This document shows positions 25,625 through 33,355 of a stretch of DNA of 64,000 nucleotides, in pieces; position 1 is the first letter of the stretch, and every line of letters begins with the position of its first letter. The notes beneath the pieces are model-generated. The model was not told where the DNA came from. It searched no databases and worked only from the letters and a program-made list of their open reading frames with translations. This DNA is from JAYFNU01 sp964460755. Lineage in GTDB: Bacteria > Bacillota > Clostridia > Oscillospirales > Ruminococcaceae. The position numbers were made by a program, and so were the translations under genes. The DNA lies in assembly GCA_964460755.1 (NCBI GenBank), contig CAYWQL010000008.1, forward strand, positions 1 to 64,000, given 5' to 3'.

Positions 25625-26902
25625 CTACAAGATTATAAAATTACTTCTTATAAACTGATATTCCTCGTCGGTACAGTTCACAAGGGCATAATACCTATAT
25701 GAACCCGACTGTTTAACAAAATCAAAGCCCCTTGCGGTATAATAATCGCTGTCCTCTCCGACGGTCAGCACCTTTAGGCTGAAAATAACCTCGCCCGTTT
25801 CCTCCCGCGTTATCTCGATAAGCCGCGGCTCATTTTCGCTTCTGCGAATGGTGACGGCGGATAGCCATTCATCAGGCACGGTAAGCGCAAGCTTGTAGCC
25901 GCTTTCGATATAGGTGGCGAAGGAATATTCAAGAGCGTCGCCGTTTACGGTGTACCAAAAGGTCCAAGCGTCCGGCTGAAGCACCGTCGACGTCGGCTTT
26001 ACCGCCGAGGGAATATAAATTACTTCGTCGTCAAAAAGCCTTCTCGCTTCAAGCAAATTGACCGAACGGCTTGAAATCTCGTCGAGTGTAAATGTCTCGT
26101 TCTCATTAATAGTAAGCTTGATGAGCTTTTTGTCCGAAAGCACAAATACCTCTGTCACCTTAAACCCGTTTCCAAGGTTTTCGTCGACGAACACGGCCTT
26201 GCGCCCATCGCCAAGCTTTCCGCCAACGAAGTTGAGACACTCCATAACATCTTCGGTCAGCATATGCCGCCCATAGGACAGGAAATTGTCCTCCTCGATT
26301 TTGACGCAGCTAATGATATACGGCTCATACGCCGTTGTAGCCTTGATATAAATAAATTCAGAAAAGGCGTCGTCGTCGATATCATATACCACCATATCGG
26401 TGCAAAAATCCTCGAACGCCACGTCGATAGCGTCATCGGCATAGCGATATGCCGTGAGCTTGTGCTCGTCGGCGTTCGCGAGCGCCCATTCGACAAGCAT
26501 TGTTCTTTTCGCGGAATTCGTTATGCGAAGCACGCTTATGCTTTCCACATCGGTTCCCGCTCCGTCGACTACGCTCACGACCCGCCACTCCTCGGTCGTC
26601 TTTTCAAGCACGGCAAACCGCGCCGTCGTTTCGCCGTTCGCTTCGACGTTATAAAACACCGTCGCCTCATACACATTATCACCGTCAAGGTCAATGAACT
26701 GTATTGGCGTTCGCCTGTCGCCCGAAGAAGGATAAAGAAGGGTAAACTTCTCGCCCTGCGCTTCAAGGGCGTTGATTATCGAAATTTGGTCGGTCGTAAG
26801 AGAGGGCGCGGAAAGCATATCCTCAACCGAAAGCTCCATACAAGAGGTAAAAATAAAGGCGCACAAAATAGTGCATAAAAAAGCAATCGCTTTTTTTGTC
26901 AT
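25625..26902 (-). CDS. Putative lipoprotein of two-component operon
   Basis: A 425-residue secreted protein. Residues 1-19 form a signal peptide with a lipobox ending FTSC, so it is probably lipid-anchored outside the membrane. The body has repeated Asp-rich strand turns (IQFIDLDGDNVYEA, VYDIDDDAFSEFIYI) of the kind found in beta-propeller or integrin-like folds. I do not recognise a specific family. An upstream in-frame start is possible, but ATG 26902 has an AAGGAGTGAG SD and begins the signal peptide. First gene of an operon with regulator, kinase, yqhQ and prmC, it may bind a ligand or load for the kinase. Confidence 0.75.
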   Translation of the reverse strand: MTKKAIAFLCTILCAFIFTSCMELSVEDMLSAPSLTTDQISIINALEAQGEKFTLLYPSSGDRRTPIQFIDLDGDNVYEATVFYNVEANGETTARFAVLEKTTEEWRVVSVVDGAGTDVESISVLRITNSAKRTMLVEWALANADEHKLTAYRYADDAIDVAFEDFCTDMVVYDIDDDAFSEFIYIKATTAYEPYIISCVKIEEDNFLSYGRHMLTEDVMECLNFVGGKLGDGRKAVFVDENLGNGFKVTEVFVLSDKKLIKLTINENETFTLDEISSRSVNLLEARRLFDDEVIYIPSAVKPTSTVLQPDAWTFWYTVNGDALEYSFATYIESGYKLALTVPDEWLSAVTIRRSENEPRLIEITREETGEVIFSLKVLTVGEDSDYYTARGFDFVKQSGSYRYYALVNCTDEEYQFIRSNFIIL

Positions 26903-26936
26903 TTTGCTCACTCCTTTACTGATTGTTCTAAGGTAT

Positions 26937-26965
26937 ATAATATATTTTTTATTATAAATAGTCAA
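26937..26965 (-). promoter_or_regulatory. Promoter of lipoprotein-two-component-yqhQ-prmC operon
   Basis: On the minus strand TTGACT (26960-26965), 17 bases, TATTAT (26937-26942), 35 bases before the lipoprotein start. A TTGACA at 26971-26976 on the plus strand could serve the divergent MFS gene, but no good -10 follows it. Confidence 0.65.
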
Positions 26966-27037
26966 ACGTGTTGACAGCATATTTTATTTCTGCGAAAATG
27001 AATATAACTTTTAAAATAATGAAAGGACTATACTTTT

Positions 27038-28345
27038 ATGGCTAAGGAAAAACGGTTTACTAAAATCGAAAAAAGCTGGATAATGTACGACTGGGCGAAC
27101 TCCATATACGCAACGAACATTATGGCGGCGATTTTTCCAATCTACTTCGCGCTTGTCGCCACCGAAACTGGCAACAAGGTCTATGGCTTCGCTGTTTCCA
27201 TCGCTAACCTCGTCGTCGCGATTATCGCGCCGCTCTTGGGCGCAATCGGCGACTTCAGGGGCATGAAGAAAAAACTGTTTTCGGCGTTCCTTATTGTCGG
27301 CGTTGTTTTTACGGCGACCATGGCGATTTTCGGAAGCTGGCAGCTTATGCTCGTCGGTTTCATTATTTCGCGAATCGGCTTCTCGGGAAGCTGTCTTTTC
27401 TACGACTCGTTCCTTACCGACGTCACCACCCCCGACCGTATGGACAAGGTTTCCTCTTGGGGCTACGCTATGGGCTACATAGGCGGAAGCACCATACCCT
27501 TTATTATATCCATTGCGGTTATGCTCCTTATGGGACAAAGCATTCTTTCCTACAAAATCGCGATTTTAATCGTTGTGGTTTGGTGGGCGCTCTTTAGTAT
27601 CCCGTTCCTTAAGAACGTAAAGCAGGTTCACTGCGTAGACGACCCTCCCAAGGACCTTGCGAAAGCGGCGTTTTCAAACGCGTGGAAAACTCTTAAGGAT
27701 ATCATAAAGGACAAAAAGATTCTTATTTTCATTATTGCCTACTTCTTTTATATCGACGGCGTCGACACAATAATCAGCCTTGCCACACAGTACGGCACAA
27801 CCCTAAAGCTCGGCTCAATCGGTATGATTTTGGCGTTGCTCGTAACTCAGCTGGTCGCCGTTCCCTTCTCTATTCTTTTCGGCAACCTTTCTAAAAAGGT
27901 CGGCGCAATTAAAATGATTTCCATCGCGGTCGGCGTTTATTTCGTCATAACGATACTGGGCTTCTTTATGGGTTTCAACATCGAACAGGCACAGCTTAAC
28001 GGCGGCGATATTGAAGCGGCGATTAAGCTTTCATCGGTTCTCTTCTGGATTTTGGCGGCTCTTGTCGGAACGGTTCAGGGTGGCATACAGGCTCTTTCCC
28101 GCTCCTACTTCGGTCAGCTCATTCCTCCCGAGCGCTCGAACGAGTATTACGGCTTTCTCGATATCTTCGGCAAGTTTTCCTGCGTTATCGGGCCCGCGCT
28201 CTACGCCCTCGTTTACTCCCTTACCGACCGCTCGTCGCTTGGAATTTTAAGCGTGCTTATCCTCTTCCTCGCCGGCGGCATCACCCTTCTTGTCGGCCGC
28301 AAATACTTCAAAACCGAAAAAGCCGCAGACCAAGAGGTCAAATAA
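27038..28345 (+). CDS. MFS transporter, UMF1/Atg22-like
   Basis: Permease of 435 residues with about 11-12 helices. The opening IEKSWIMYDWANSIYATNI is characteristic of the UMF1 group of the major facilitator superfamily, related to the vacuolar effluxer Atg22. A second conserved block, GGIQALSRSYFGQLIPPERSNE (about residues 348-369), is typical of the same group. The substrate is unknown, and amino acid export is only a guess from Atg22. It is a single gene with SD GAAAGGA, followed by a hairpin and a small gene. Confidence 0.88.
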   Translation: MAKEKRFTKIEKSWIMYDWANSIYATNIMAAIFPIYFALVATETGNKVYGFAVSIANLVVAIIAPLLGAIGDFRGMKKKLFSAFLIVGVVFTATMAIFGSWQLMLVGFIISRIGFSGSCLFYDSFLTDVTTPDRMDKVSSWGYAMGYIGGSTIPFIISIAVMLLMGQSILSYKIAILIVVVWWALFSIPFLKNVKQVHCVDDPPKDLAKAAFSNAWKTLKDIIKDKKILIFIIAYFFYIDGVDTIISLATQYGTTLKLGSIGMILALLVTQLVAVPFSILFGNLSKKVGAIKMISIAVGVYFVITILGFFMGFNIEQAQLNGGDIEAAIKLSSVLFWILAALVGTVQGGIQALSRSYFGQLIPPERSNEYYGFLDIFGKFSCVIGPALYALVYSLTDRSSLGILSVLILFLAGGITLLVGRKYFKTEKAADQEVK

Positions 28346-28370
28346 CCTTTTAGCCGCAAGAAAGTATATT

Positions 28371-28410
28371 AAAACCTCCTTATGGAATAATAATTCTAAA
28401 AGGAGGTTTT
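28371..28410 (+). promoter_or_regulatory. Hairpin hiding the SD of a 57-residue gene
   Basis: AAAACCTCCTT (28371-28381) pairs perfectly over 11 bases with AAGGAGGTTTT (28400-28410), followed by TTC. The 3' arm is the ribosome binding site of the next gene, and the T tract also makes the structure resemble a terminator for the MFS gene. It could therefore end transcription, block translation, or both. Confidence 0.6.
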
Positions 28411-28413
28411 TCT

Positions 28414-28587
28414 ATGTCTATTTTTAAAAGAAACAAAGAATATGAGGACATCCCCGAGCTGCCGCCTCTTCCCGAAACCGAAATCGTCCCGCCCGGTATA
28501 ATCACCTCGCACGAAGAGCTTATCAACGGCGTAAGCGACGATGACGTCGAGATTATGCGCGACTGGAACGAGGAAAACAAGCTTTAA
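28414..28587 (+). CDS. Small acidic protein, 57 residues
   Basis: Short gene with a strong SD (AAAGGAGG, 7 bases before ATG) and the same C/G-ending codon habit as its neighbours, which argues that it is real. The product begins MSIFKRNKEYEDIPELPPLP and ends MRDWNEENKL. It is acidic, proline-rich in the first third, and has no signal or membrane segment. I do not recognise it. It ends on a 16-base terminator stem. Translation may be governed by the hairpin just upstream. Confidence 0.75.
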   Translation: MSIFKRNKEYEDIPELPPLPETEIVPPGIITSHEELINGVSDDDVEIMRDWNEENKL

Positions 28588-28622
28588 AAAACGGCTCTCG
28601 TCTTTTGACGAGAGCCGTTTTT
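28587..28622. terminator. Strong bidirectional terminator
   Basis: A 16-base perfect stem (28587-28602 with 28607-28622) and TTTT loop, with A and T runs at the ends. It serves the small plus-strand gene and the convergent glyA-rarA unit. Confidence 0.9.
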
Positions 28623-28644
28623 GCAAAAAATATTTCCGTGTAAT

Positions 28645-29922
28645 TTATTTTTTTCCTTTTATTATATCCCAATATGCCTTTGCCGCCTGCTCGGTCTTGT
28701 TTTCGCCGTATTCATAATACCTGTGACCGACAAGGCTGTCCGGAAGATACTGCTGCTCGACATAATGATTAGGAAATGCGTGGGGGTACTTATAGCCTAT
28801 CGCCCGCCCAAGCTTCGCCGCGCCAGAATACCCGCTGCTTCTCAGATATGCGGGAATTTCGCTTACGTCGCCCCTTTTTATGTCCTCAATCGCCGCGTCG
28901 ATTCCCTCAACCGCCGAATTGCTTTTCGGGCAGGTCGCAAGGAAAACCGCCGCCTCGGCAAGGGGTATTTTCGCCTCGGGAAGCCCAAGCTGAAGCGCGC
29001 TGTCGACGCAAGCCTTGACGATTGCGACCGCCTGCGGATAGGCAAGCCCTATGTCCTCGCTCGCCATTACCAAAAGCCGCCGGCAGGGTGAAATAATATC
29101 CCCCGCCTCAACAAGTCGGCCGACATAGTGAAGCGCCGCGTCAGGGTCGCTTCCGCGAACAGATTTTTGAAGCGCGGAAAGAATATCGTAGTGAACGTCG
29201 TCCGATTTGTCGTAACGCGAGGCGGAGCGGCTCGTAACCTGCTTTACCATTTCCTCGCTTATCGTCTTTTCGCGCTCTTCGCTTTTTGCCGCGGCGGAAA
29301 GAAAATCGAGCGCGTTAAGCGCCTTTCTCACGTCGCCGCCCGCCGTCTTCGCGAGAAGGTCGCGGGTATTCTCGTCCACGTTATACTTAACCCCTTCGCC
29401 CTGCTCTAAAAGGACGACGGCACGGTCGACCGCCTCGCGGACGTCGCGCCATTCAAGGGGCTTAAACTCAAACACCGTACAGCGCGAAAGAAGCGCGCTG
29501 TATACATAGAAATACGGGTTTTCGGTCGTCGAGGCAATAAGAGTTATCGAGCCGTCCTCGACCGTTTCAAGAAGCGACTGCTGCTGCTTCTTATTGAAAT
29601 ACTGTATCTCGTCAAGATACAGCAATATTCCGTTCATTCCCGAAAGAGTGTTGACGCTCGAAATAATTTCCTTTATGTCGCTCGTCGACGCCGAAGTACC
29701 GTTGAGCTTATAAAGCTGCATATTGCTTTTTTCCGCAATTATCCTCGCGGCGGTCGTTTTTCCCACGCCCGACGGACCAAAGAAAATCATATTCGGTATC
29801 GTGCCGGACTCTATCGTGCGGCGAAAAACACGGTCCTTTTTAATAAGGTGGCTTTGACCGAACATATCGTCGAGCGACGTCGGACGTATCAGCTGCGCAA
29901 GCGGCGTCCTGTTCATAGTCAT
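28645..29922 (-). CDS. rarA: Replication-associated recombination protein A
   Basis: AAA+ ATPase of the RarA/MgsA/WRNIP1 family, 425 residues, acting at stalled forks with SSB. Walker A is GPSGVGKTT (about residues 46-54), Walker B is LYLDEIQYF, and sensor 1 is STTENPYF. The C-terminal tetramerisation region has SEDIGLAYPQA and ends near YLPDSL. Start choice is between ATG 29922 (5 bases after AAAGG) and ATG 29916; a GTG at 29928 is less likely. It follows glyA by 30 bases. Confidence 0.93.
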   Translation of the reverse strand: MTMNRTPLAQLIRPTSLDDMFGQSHLIKKDRVFRRTIESGTIPNMIFFGPSGVGKTTAARIIAEKSNMQLYKLNGTSASTSDIKEIISSVNTLSGMNGILLYLDEIQYFNKKQQQSLLETVEDGSITLIASTTENPYFYVYSALLSRCTVFEFKPLEWRDVREAVDRAVVLLEQGEGVKYNVDENTRDLLAKTAGGDVRKALNALDFLSAAAKSEEREKTISEEMVKQVTSRSASRYDKSDDVHYDILSALQKSVRGSDPDAALHYVGRLVEAGDIISPCRRLLVMASEDIGLAYPQAVAIVKACVDSALQLGLPEAKIPLAEAAVFLATCPKSNSAVEGIDAAIEDIKRGDVSEIPAYLRSSGYSGAAKLGRAIGYKYPHAFPNHYVEQQYLPDSLVGHRYYEYGENKTEQAAKAYWDIIKGKK

Positions 29923-29952
29923 AACCACCTTTCAAATTATATTAAGCTTAGT

Positions 29953-31206
29953 TTATCTGTAAACGGGGAAGGAGTCGCACATCGTCTTGACCTCGGCTTT
30001 TATCTTATCACGGTTGGCGTCGAAATCGGTTGCGGCAAGGTAAATAAACTCGGCTATCTTTTCCATTTCCGCTTCCTTGAAGCCCCTCGTTGTGACGGCG
30101 GGTGTGCCTACGCGAATACCGCTCGTAACGGTCGGCTTTTGGCAATCGCCGGGAATGGCGTTCTTGTTTGTCGTGATGTTGACCATATCAAGGCGCTCCT
30201 CAAGCTCCTTGCCCGTAACGCCCATGTCGGTAAGATTGAGAAGCATAAGGTGATTGTCGGTTCCGTCGGAAACGAGCTTAATTCCCCTTTTTGTAAGACC
30301 GTTTGCAAGAGCGGCGGCATTCTTAACAATCTGCTGCTGATATTCCTTAAACTCGGGCTGTAAAGCCTCCTTGAAGCATACCGCCTTCGCCGCGATAACG
30401 TGCATAAGCGGACCGCCCTGCGTTCCCGGGAAAATCGCCTTATTGACCGCCTTGGCGAGCTCTTCCTTACACATAATCATACCGCCGCGAGGTCCGCGAA
30501 GGGTCTTATGCGTTGTGGTGGTAACGATGTCGGCATAGGGCACGGGCGAGGGATGAAGCCCCGTTGCGACAAGTCCGGCGATATGAGCCATATCGACCAT
30601 AAACAGCGCTTCGACGCTCTTGGCTATGGCGGAAATTCTCTCAAAATCTATTATTCTCGGATACGCGCTCGCGCCCGCGACGATAAGCTTGGGATGCATT
30701 TCCTTCGCCGTTTTTTCGAGTGCGTCGTAGTTTATTCTTCCCGTTTCAATATCTACGCCGTAATGGCAGAAATCATAAAGCTTGCCCGACGCGTTTACAG
30801 GTGAACCGTGGGTAAGGTGTCCGCCGTGGGCAAGGCTCATACCGAGCACCGTGTCGCCCGGCTCAAGCACCGCCATATATGCCGCAAGGTTTGCCTGCGC
30901 GCCTGAATGGGGTTGGACGTTGACATGGTCGGCTCCGAAAAGCTCCTTAGCGCGTTCGATTGCGAAGTTCTCGACCTCGTCGACATAGGCGCAGCCGCCG
31001 TAATAACGATGACCGGGATAGCCCTCGGCGTACTTGTTCGTAAGCACGCTTCCCATAGCCGCCATAACCGCGGGGGAAACGATGTTCTCCGACGCTATAA
31101 GCTCGATGTTGTCGTGCTGGCGATTGAACTCGCGGCCCATGGCGTCAGCTACGTCCTTGTCGTACTTTCCGACGAGCCCTATTGAATCAAGATAATCGTT
31201 ATACAT
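29953..31206 (-). CDS. glyA: Serine hydroxymethyltransferase
   Basis: PLP enzyme of 417 residues that converts serine and tetrahydrofolate to glycine and methylene-tetrahydrofolate. The PLP lysine lies in VTTTTHKTLRGPRGG (about residue 229), with the family blocks NIELIASEN and NKYAEGYPG near the start. Length is standard. Its SD is AAGGATGGGAAGGA. It is first gene of a two-gene unit with rarA. Confidence 0.97.
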   Translation of the reverse strand: MYNDYLDSIGLVGKYDKDVADAMGREFNRQHDNIELIASENIVSPAVMAAMGSVLTNKYAEGYPGHRYYGGCAYVDEVENFAIERAKELFGADHVNVQPHSGAQANLAAYMAVLEPGDTVLGMSLAHGGHLTHGSPVNASGKLYDFCHYGVDIETGRINYDALEKTAKEMHPKLIVAGASAYPRIIDFERISAIAKSVEALFMVDMAHIAGLVATGLHPSPVPYADIVTTTTHKTLRGPRGGMIMCKEELAKAVNKAIFPGTQGGPLMHVIAAKAVCFKEALQPEFKEYQQQIVKNAAALANGLTKRGIKLVSDGTDNHLMLLNLTDMGVTGKELEERLDMVNITTNKNAIPGDCQKPTVTSGIRVGTPAVTTRGFKEAEMEKIAEFIYLAATDFDANRDKIKAEVKTMCDSFPVYR

Positions 31207-31254
31207 AATTCCTTCCCATCCTTCTTATATGTTTTTATATCCAATACAACCTAT

Positions 31255-31284
31255 ATATTAATATAGATTGTGCCGAACAGTCAA
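31255..31284 (-). promoter_or_regulatory. Probable promoter of glyA
   Basis: On the minus strand TTGACT (31279-31284), 18 bases, TAATAT (31255-31260), about 50 bases before glyA. The -10 lies in a palindromic AT tract (TATATTAATATA), so its exact frame is uncertain. Confidence 0.5.
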
Positions 31285-31401
31285 TAGAATGTGCCGTTGC
31301 TAAATTATTTTTTACCTTTTAGCTTATTAAGCGCTTCATTTTAACAACTTATTTGTTTCTTTTTCAAGCATTTTTTGATAGAATGTGCTTGGGTGAAAAA
31401 T

Positions 31402-32031
31402 ATGACCAAAAAAGAACGCGCCGAGCTGATGATATCGACGCTTGAAAAAGAATATCCCCTCGTCGCCTGCTCGCTCGACTACTCGTCCGCGTGGCAGCTT
31501 TTGGTGTCGGTTCGGCTTGCGGCTCAATGCACCGACGCACGGGTTAATATCGTAACAAAAGAGCTTTTTGTTCGCTTTCCCTCGGCGAAGGCTCTCGCCG
31601 ACGCCGACGTTTCGGACATTGAGCAAATTGTAAAGCCCTGCGGTCTTGGCGCCACCAAAGCGCGCGACATAAGCGAATGTATGTGCCAACTCGTTTACGA
31701 ATACAACGGGGTCGTACCGGACACAATCGACGGGCTTCTAAAGCTTCGCGGAGTTGGGCGAAAATCGGCGAACCTCGTCGTCGGCGACGTTTTTCAAAAG
31801 CCCGCCGTCGTCTGCGACACCCACTGCATTCGCCTTACCGCCCGCATGGGGCTGACCGACGGCTCGACCGTGCCCGACAAGGTTGAGCGTCAGCTTCGCT
31901 TAATTCTGCCACCCGACAAAAGCAACGATTTTTGTCACCGTCTCGTTCTTCACGGGCGCGCGGTGTGTACCGCCCGTTCGCCAAAATGCGCCGAGTGCTG
32001 TTTAAATGACATTTGCCAAAGAAGGATATAG
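31402..32031 (+). CDS. nth: Endonuclease III
   Basis: Base-excision DNA glycosylase/AP lyase of 209 residues for oxidised pyrimidines. The helix-hairpin-helix is LLKLRGVGRKSANLVV with catalytic Lys in GRKSAN, and the catalytic Asp is in CDTHCIRL. The C-terminal iron-sulfur ligands C-x6-C-x2-C-x5-C are intact. The frame is open 9 codons upstream, but ATG 31402 behind GGGTGA gives the usual N-terminus. The small membrane protein gene starts 5 bases after it. Confidence 0.95.
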   Translation: MTKKERAELMISTLEKEYPLVACSLDYSSAWQLLVSVRLAAQCTDARVNIVTKELFVRFPSAKALADADVSDIEQIVKPCGLGATKARDISECMCQLVYEYNGVVPDTIDGLLKLRGVGRKSANLVVGDVFQKPAVVCDTHCIRLTARMGLTDGSTVPDKVERQLRLILPPDKSNDFCHRLVLHGRAVCTARSPKCAECCLNDICQRRI

Positions 32032-32036
32032 TTTTT

Positions 32037-32228
32037 ATGAACGACAAAAAACGTGCTTTTCTCACAACCTTCATCAAAATATTCGCGATAGTCGCGGCAC
32101 TCGCCTTTCTTGGCTACACCGTGTACTATTTCGCGACGATAGGAAAACAGGTGGAGAAAATCAAGTCGAAGTACGACGTTGCGAGCGCCGCCGCTTACGT
32201 TTCGTTTGACTTTTCCCGCCAAGGGTAG
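32037..32228 (+). CDS. Small single-pass membrane protein
   Basis: A 63-residue protein with a basic N-terminus (MNDKKRAFLTTF), one hydrophobic helix at about residues 10-33 and a short charged tail. It starts 5 bases after nth behind GAAGGATA, so it is probably translated from the same message. I do not recognise a family. The promoter of the thiT riboswitch lies inside its last codons. Confidence 0.65.
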   Translation: MNDKKRAFLTTFIKIFAIVAALAFLGYTVYYFATIGKQVEKIKSKYDVASAAAYVSFDFSRQG

Positions 32229-32234
32229 TATATT
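32206..32234 (+). promoter_or_regulatory. Promoter of TPP riboswitch-thiT
   Basis: TTGACT (32206-32211), 17 bases, TATATT (32229-32234). The predicted start near 32241 is just before the aptamer. Confidence 0.8.
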
Positions 32235-32246
32235 GTAAAAAAACAA

Positions 32247-32339
32247 AACACGGGGGCGCCCATAGCGGGCTGAGATTGGCGAAGAGCTTCGTCAGGTCCC
32301 TTTGAACCTGAACCGGATAATGCCGGCGTAGGAAGTGTA
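32247..32339 (+). ncRNA. TPP riboswitch (THI element)
   Basis: The aptamer shows the nearly invariant blocks GGGGGCGCCC, GCGGGCTGAGA, CCCTTTGAACCTGA, CCGGATAATGCCGGCG and AGGAAGTG in order, with ACAC/GTGT closing P1. It binds thiamine pyrophosphate. A terminator follows 22 bases later, then thiT, so high TPP should stop transcription of the thiamine importer. Confidence 0.97.
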
Positions 32340-32360
32340 AAAATATTATTTTTGCTTTTT

Positions 32361-32402
32361 ACGTCCTTTGTCCTTCACGGATAACGGGCGTTTTGTTTTT
32401 TT
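32361..32402 (+). terminator. Riboswitch-controlled terminator before thiT
   Basis: ACGTCC pairs with GGGCGT and inside it TTGTCC pairs with GGATAA around a TTCAC loop. A T-rich tract follows (32391-32402). Confidence 0.8.
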
Positions 32403-32425
32403 ACAAAAACAAAAGGAGTTCAATT

Positions 32426-33073
32426 ATGGAACAAAAAAAGAAAATCAATCTCAAGGTTTTGACCGAATGCGCTATGCTCGTCGCCCTTTCCTGCGTGCTT
32501 TCCATCTTCCCGAAGTTTAAGTTTCTCGCCTACGGCGGCTCAATTACCTTTTGCAGTATGCTTCCCATTATCCTCATTTCCTATCGTCGCGGAATAAAGT
32601 GGGGGCTTTTGAGCGGTCTTGTCTTCGCGATTTTTCAAATGCTGACGGGCTTTTCCGCGGCGGGAATTAACCTTTTCTCTGTGTTTATGATTGTGATTTT
32701 CGACTATCTTGCCGCCTTCACGGTGCTCGGCTTCGGCGGTATGTTTAAGGGGAAATTCAACAACGTCGGCAAGGAGCTCGCCCTCGGAAGTCTTGCCGTG
32801 CTTCTTTTAAGACTTCTTTCCCACATCATTTCGGGTTTCTTTGTCTGGGGCGAATACGCCGAGTGGTTCTTTGAGCAGATGGGGGAGCTTGGACAAACGA
32901 TAATCGCGAACGTCCACGGCAACCTTTTCCCGCTTCTTTACAGCGTCGTTTATAACGCAAGCTATATGATTCCCGAAATCATTATAACCGTAGTCGTCTC
33001 GCTTCTCTTCTCAAAATACGCGCTTATCAACATAAAAAACGAAGGGACCGCTTTGACTCAAAAGGGAGAATAG
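32426..33073 (+). CDS. thiT: Thiamine ECF transporter S component ThiT
   Basis: Membrane substrate-binding subunit of 215 residues for thiamine. Six helices are predicted, with the ECF N-terminal motif TECAMLVALSCVLS (docking site for EcfT) and the YGGSITF region of ThiT. ThiT's thiamine-site aromatics are plausible in FFVWGEYAEWFF. The upstream TPP riboswitch supports specificity strongly. It uses the EcfA1-EcfA2-EcfT module encoded at 46.4-49.0 kb. ATG 32426 has an AAAAGGAG SD; an open frame upstream runs into the terminator. Confidence 0.95.
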   Translation: MEQKKKINLKVLTECAMLVALSCVLSIFPKFKFLAYGGSITFCSMLPIILISYRRGIKWGLLSGLVFAIFQMLTGFSAAGINLFSVFMIVIFDYLAAFTVLGFGGMFKGKFNNVGKELALGSLAVLLLRLLSHIISGFFVWGEYAEWFFEQMGELGQTIIANVHGNLFPLLYSVVYNASYMIPEIIITVVVSLLFSKYALINIKNEGTALTQKGE

Positions 33074-33102
33074 CACAAAACGAGAGAGATAATTATTATC
33101 GC

Positions 33103-33140
33103 AAAAAATCGCCGCAAGCAAAAAAAGCTTGCGGCGATTT
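33103..33140 (-). terminator. Terminator of tRNA-Gly
   Basis: A 14-base perfect stem (33107-33120 region with 33127-33140) is followed on the minus strand by six T. It begins right at the tRNA CCA end. On the plus strand it may also slow thiT transcripts. Confidence 0.85.
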
Positions 33141-33213
33141 GGAGCGGGTGAGGGGAATCGAACCCCCGTATCCAGCTTGGGAAGCTGGTGTTCTGCCATT
33201 GAACTACACCCGC
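33140..33213 (-). tRNA. tRNA-Gly (anticodon CCC)
   Basis: Read on the minus strand, the cloverleaf has acceptor GCGGGTG/CACCCGC, anticodon arm CCAGC-TTCCCAA-GCTGG and T arm GGGGG-TTCGATT-CCCCT (one mispair or G-T at the end). Discriminator T is followed by an encoded CCA. Confidence 0.95.
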
Positions 33214-33289
33214 GCTTAGCGGTAAAATAAATTATACCCTGCTGACATAATGTTGTCAACGCGAATTTAGCTTTTCTTCTTAAAGCACA

Positions 33290-33318
33290 TTGACACGGGA
33301 AGCAAAACATAATACTAT
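33290..33318 (+). promoter_or_regulatory. Promoter of dnaD-like operon
   Basis: TTGACA (33290-33295), 17 bases, TACTAT (33313-33318). The TTG of the -35 is also the first in-frame TTG of the following gene, which makes a start there impossible. Confidence 0.8.
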
Positions 33319-33355
33319 AAATATACTTCCCATTAAAAGAATTGAGGCTAACCGA

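Noticed and set aside
33290..33355. TTG at 33290 as start of the dnaD-like gene
   Set aside because: It is the first base of the -35 box, so it lies upstream of the transcript.
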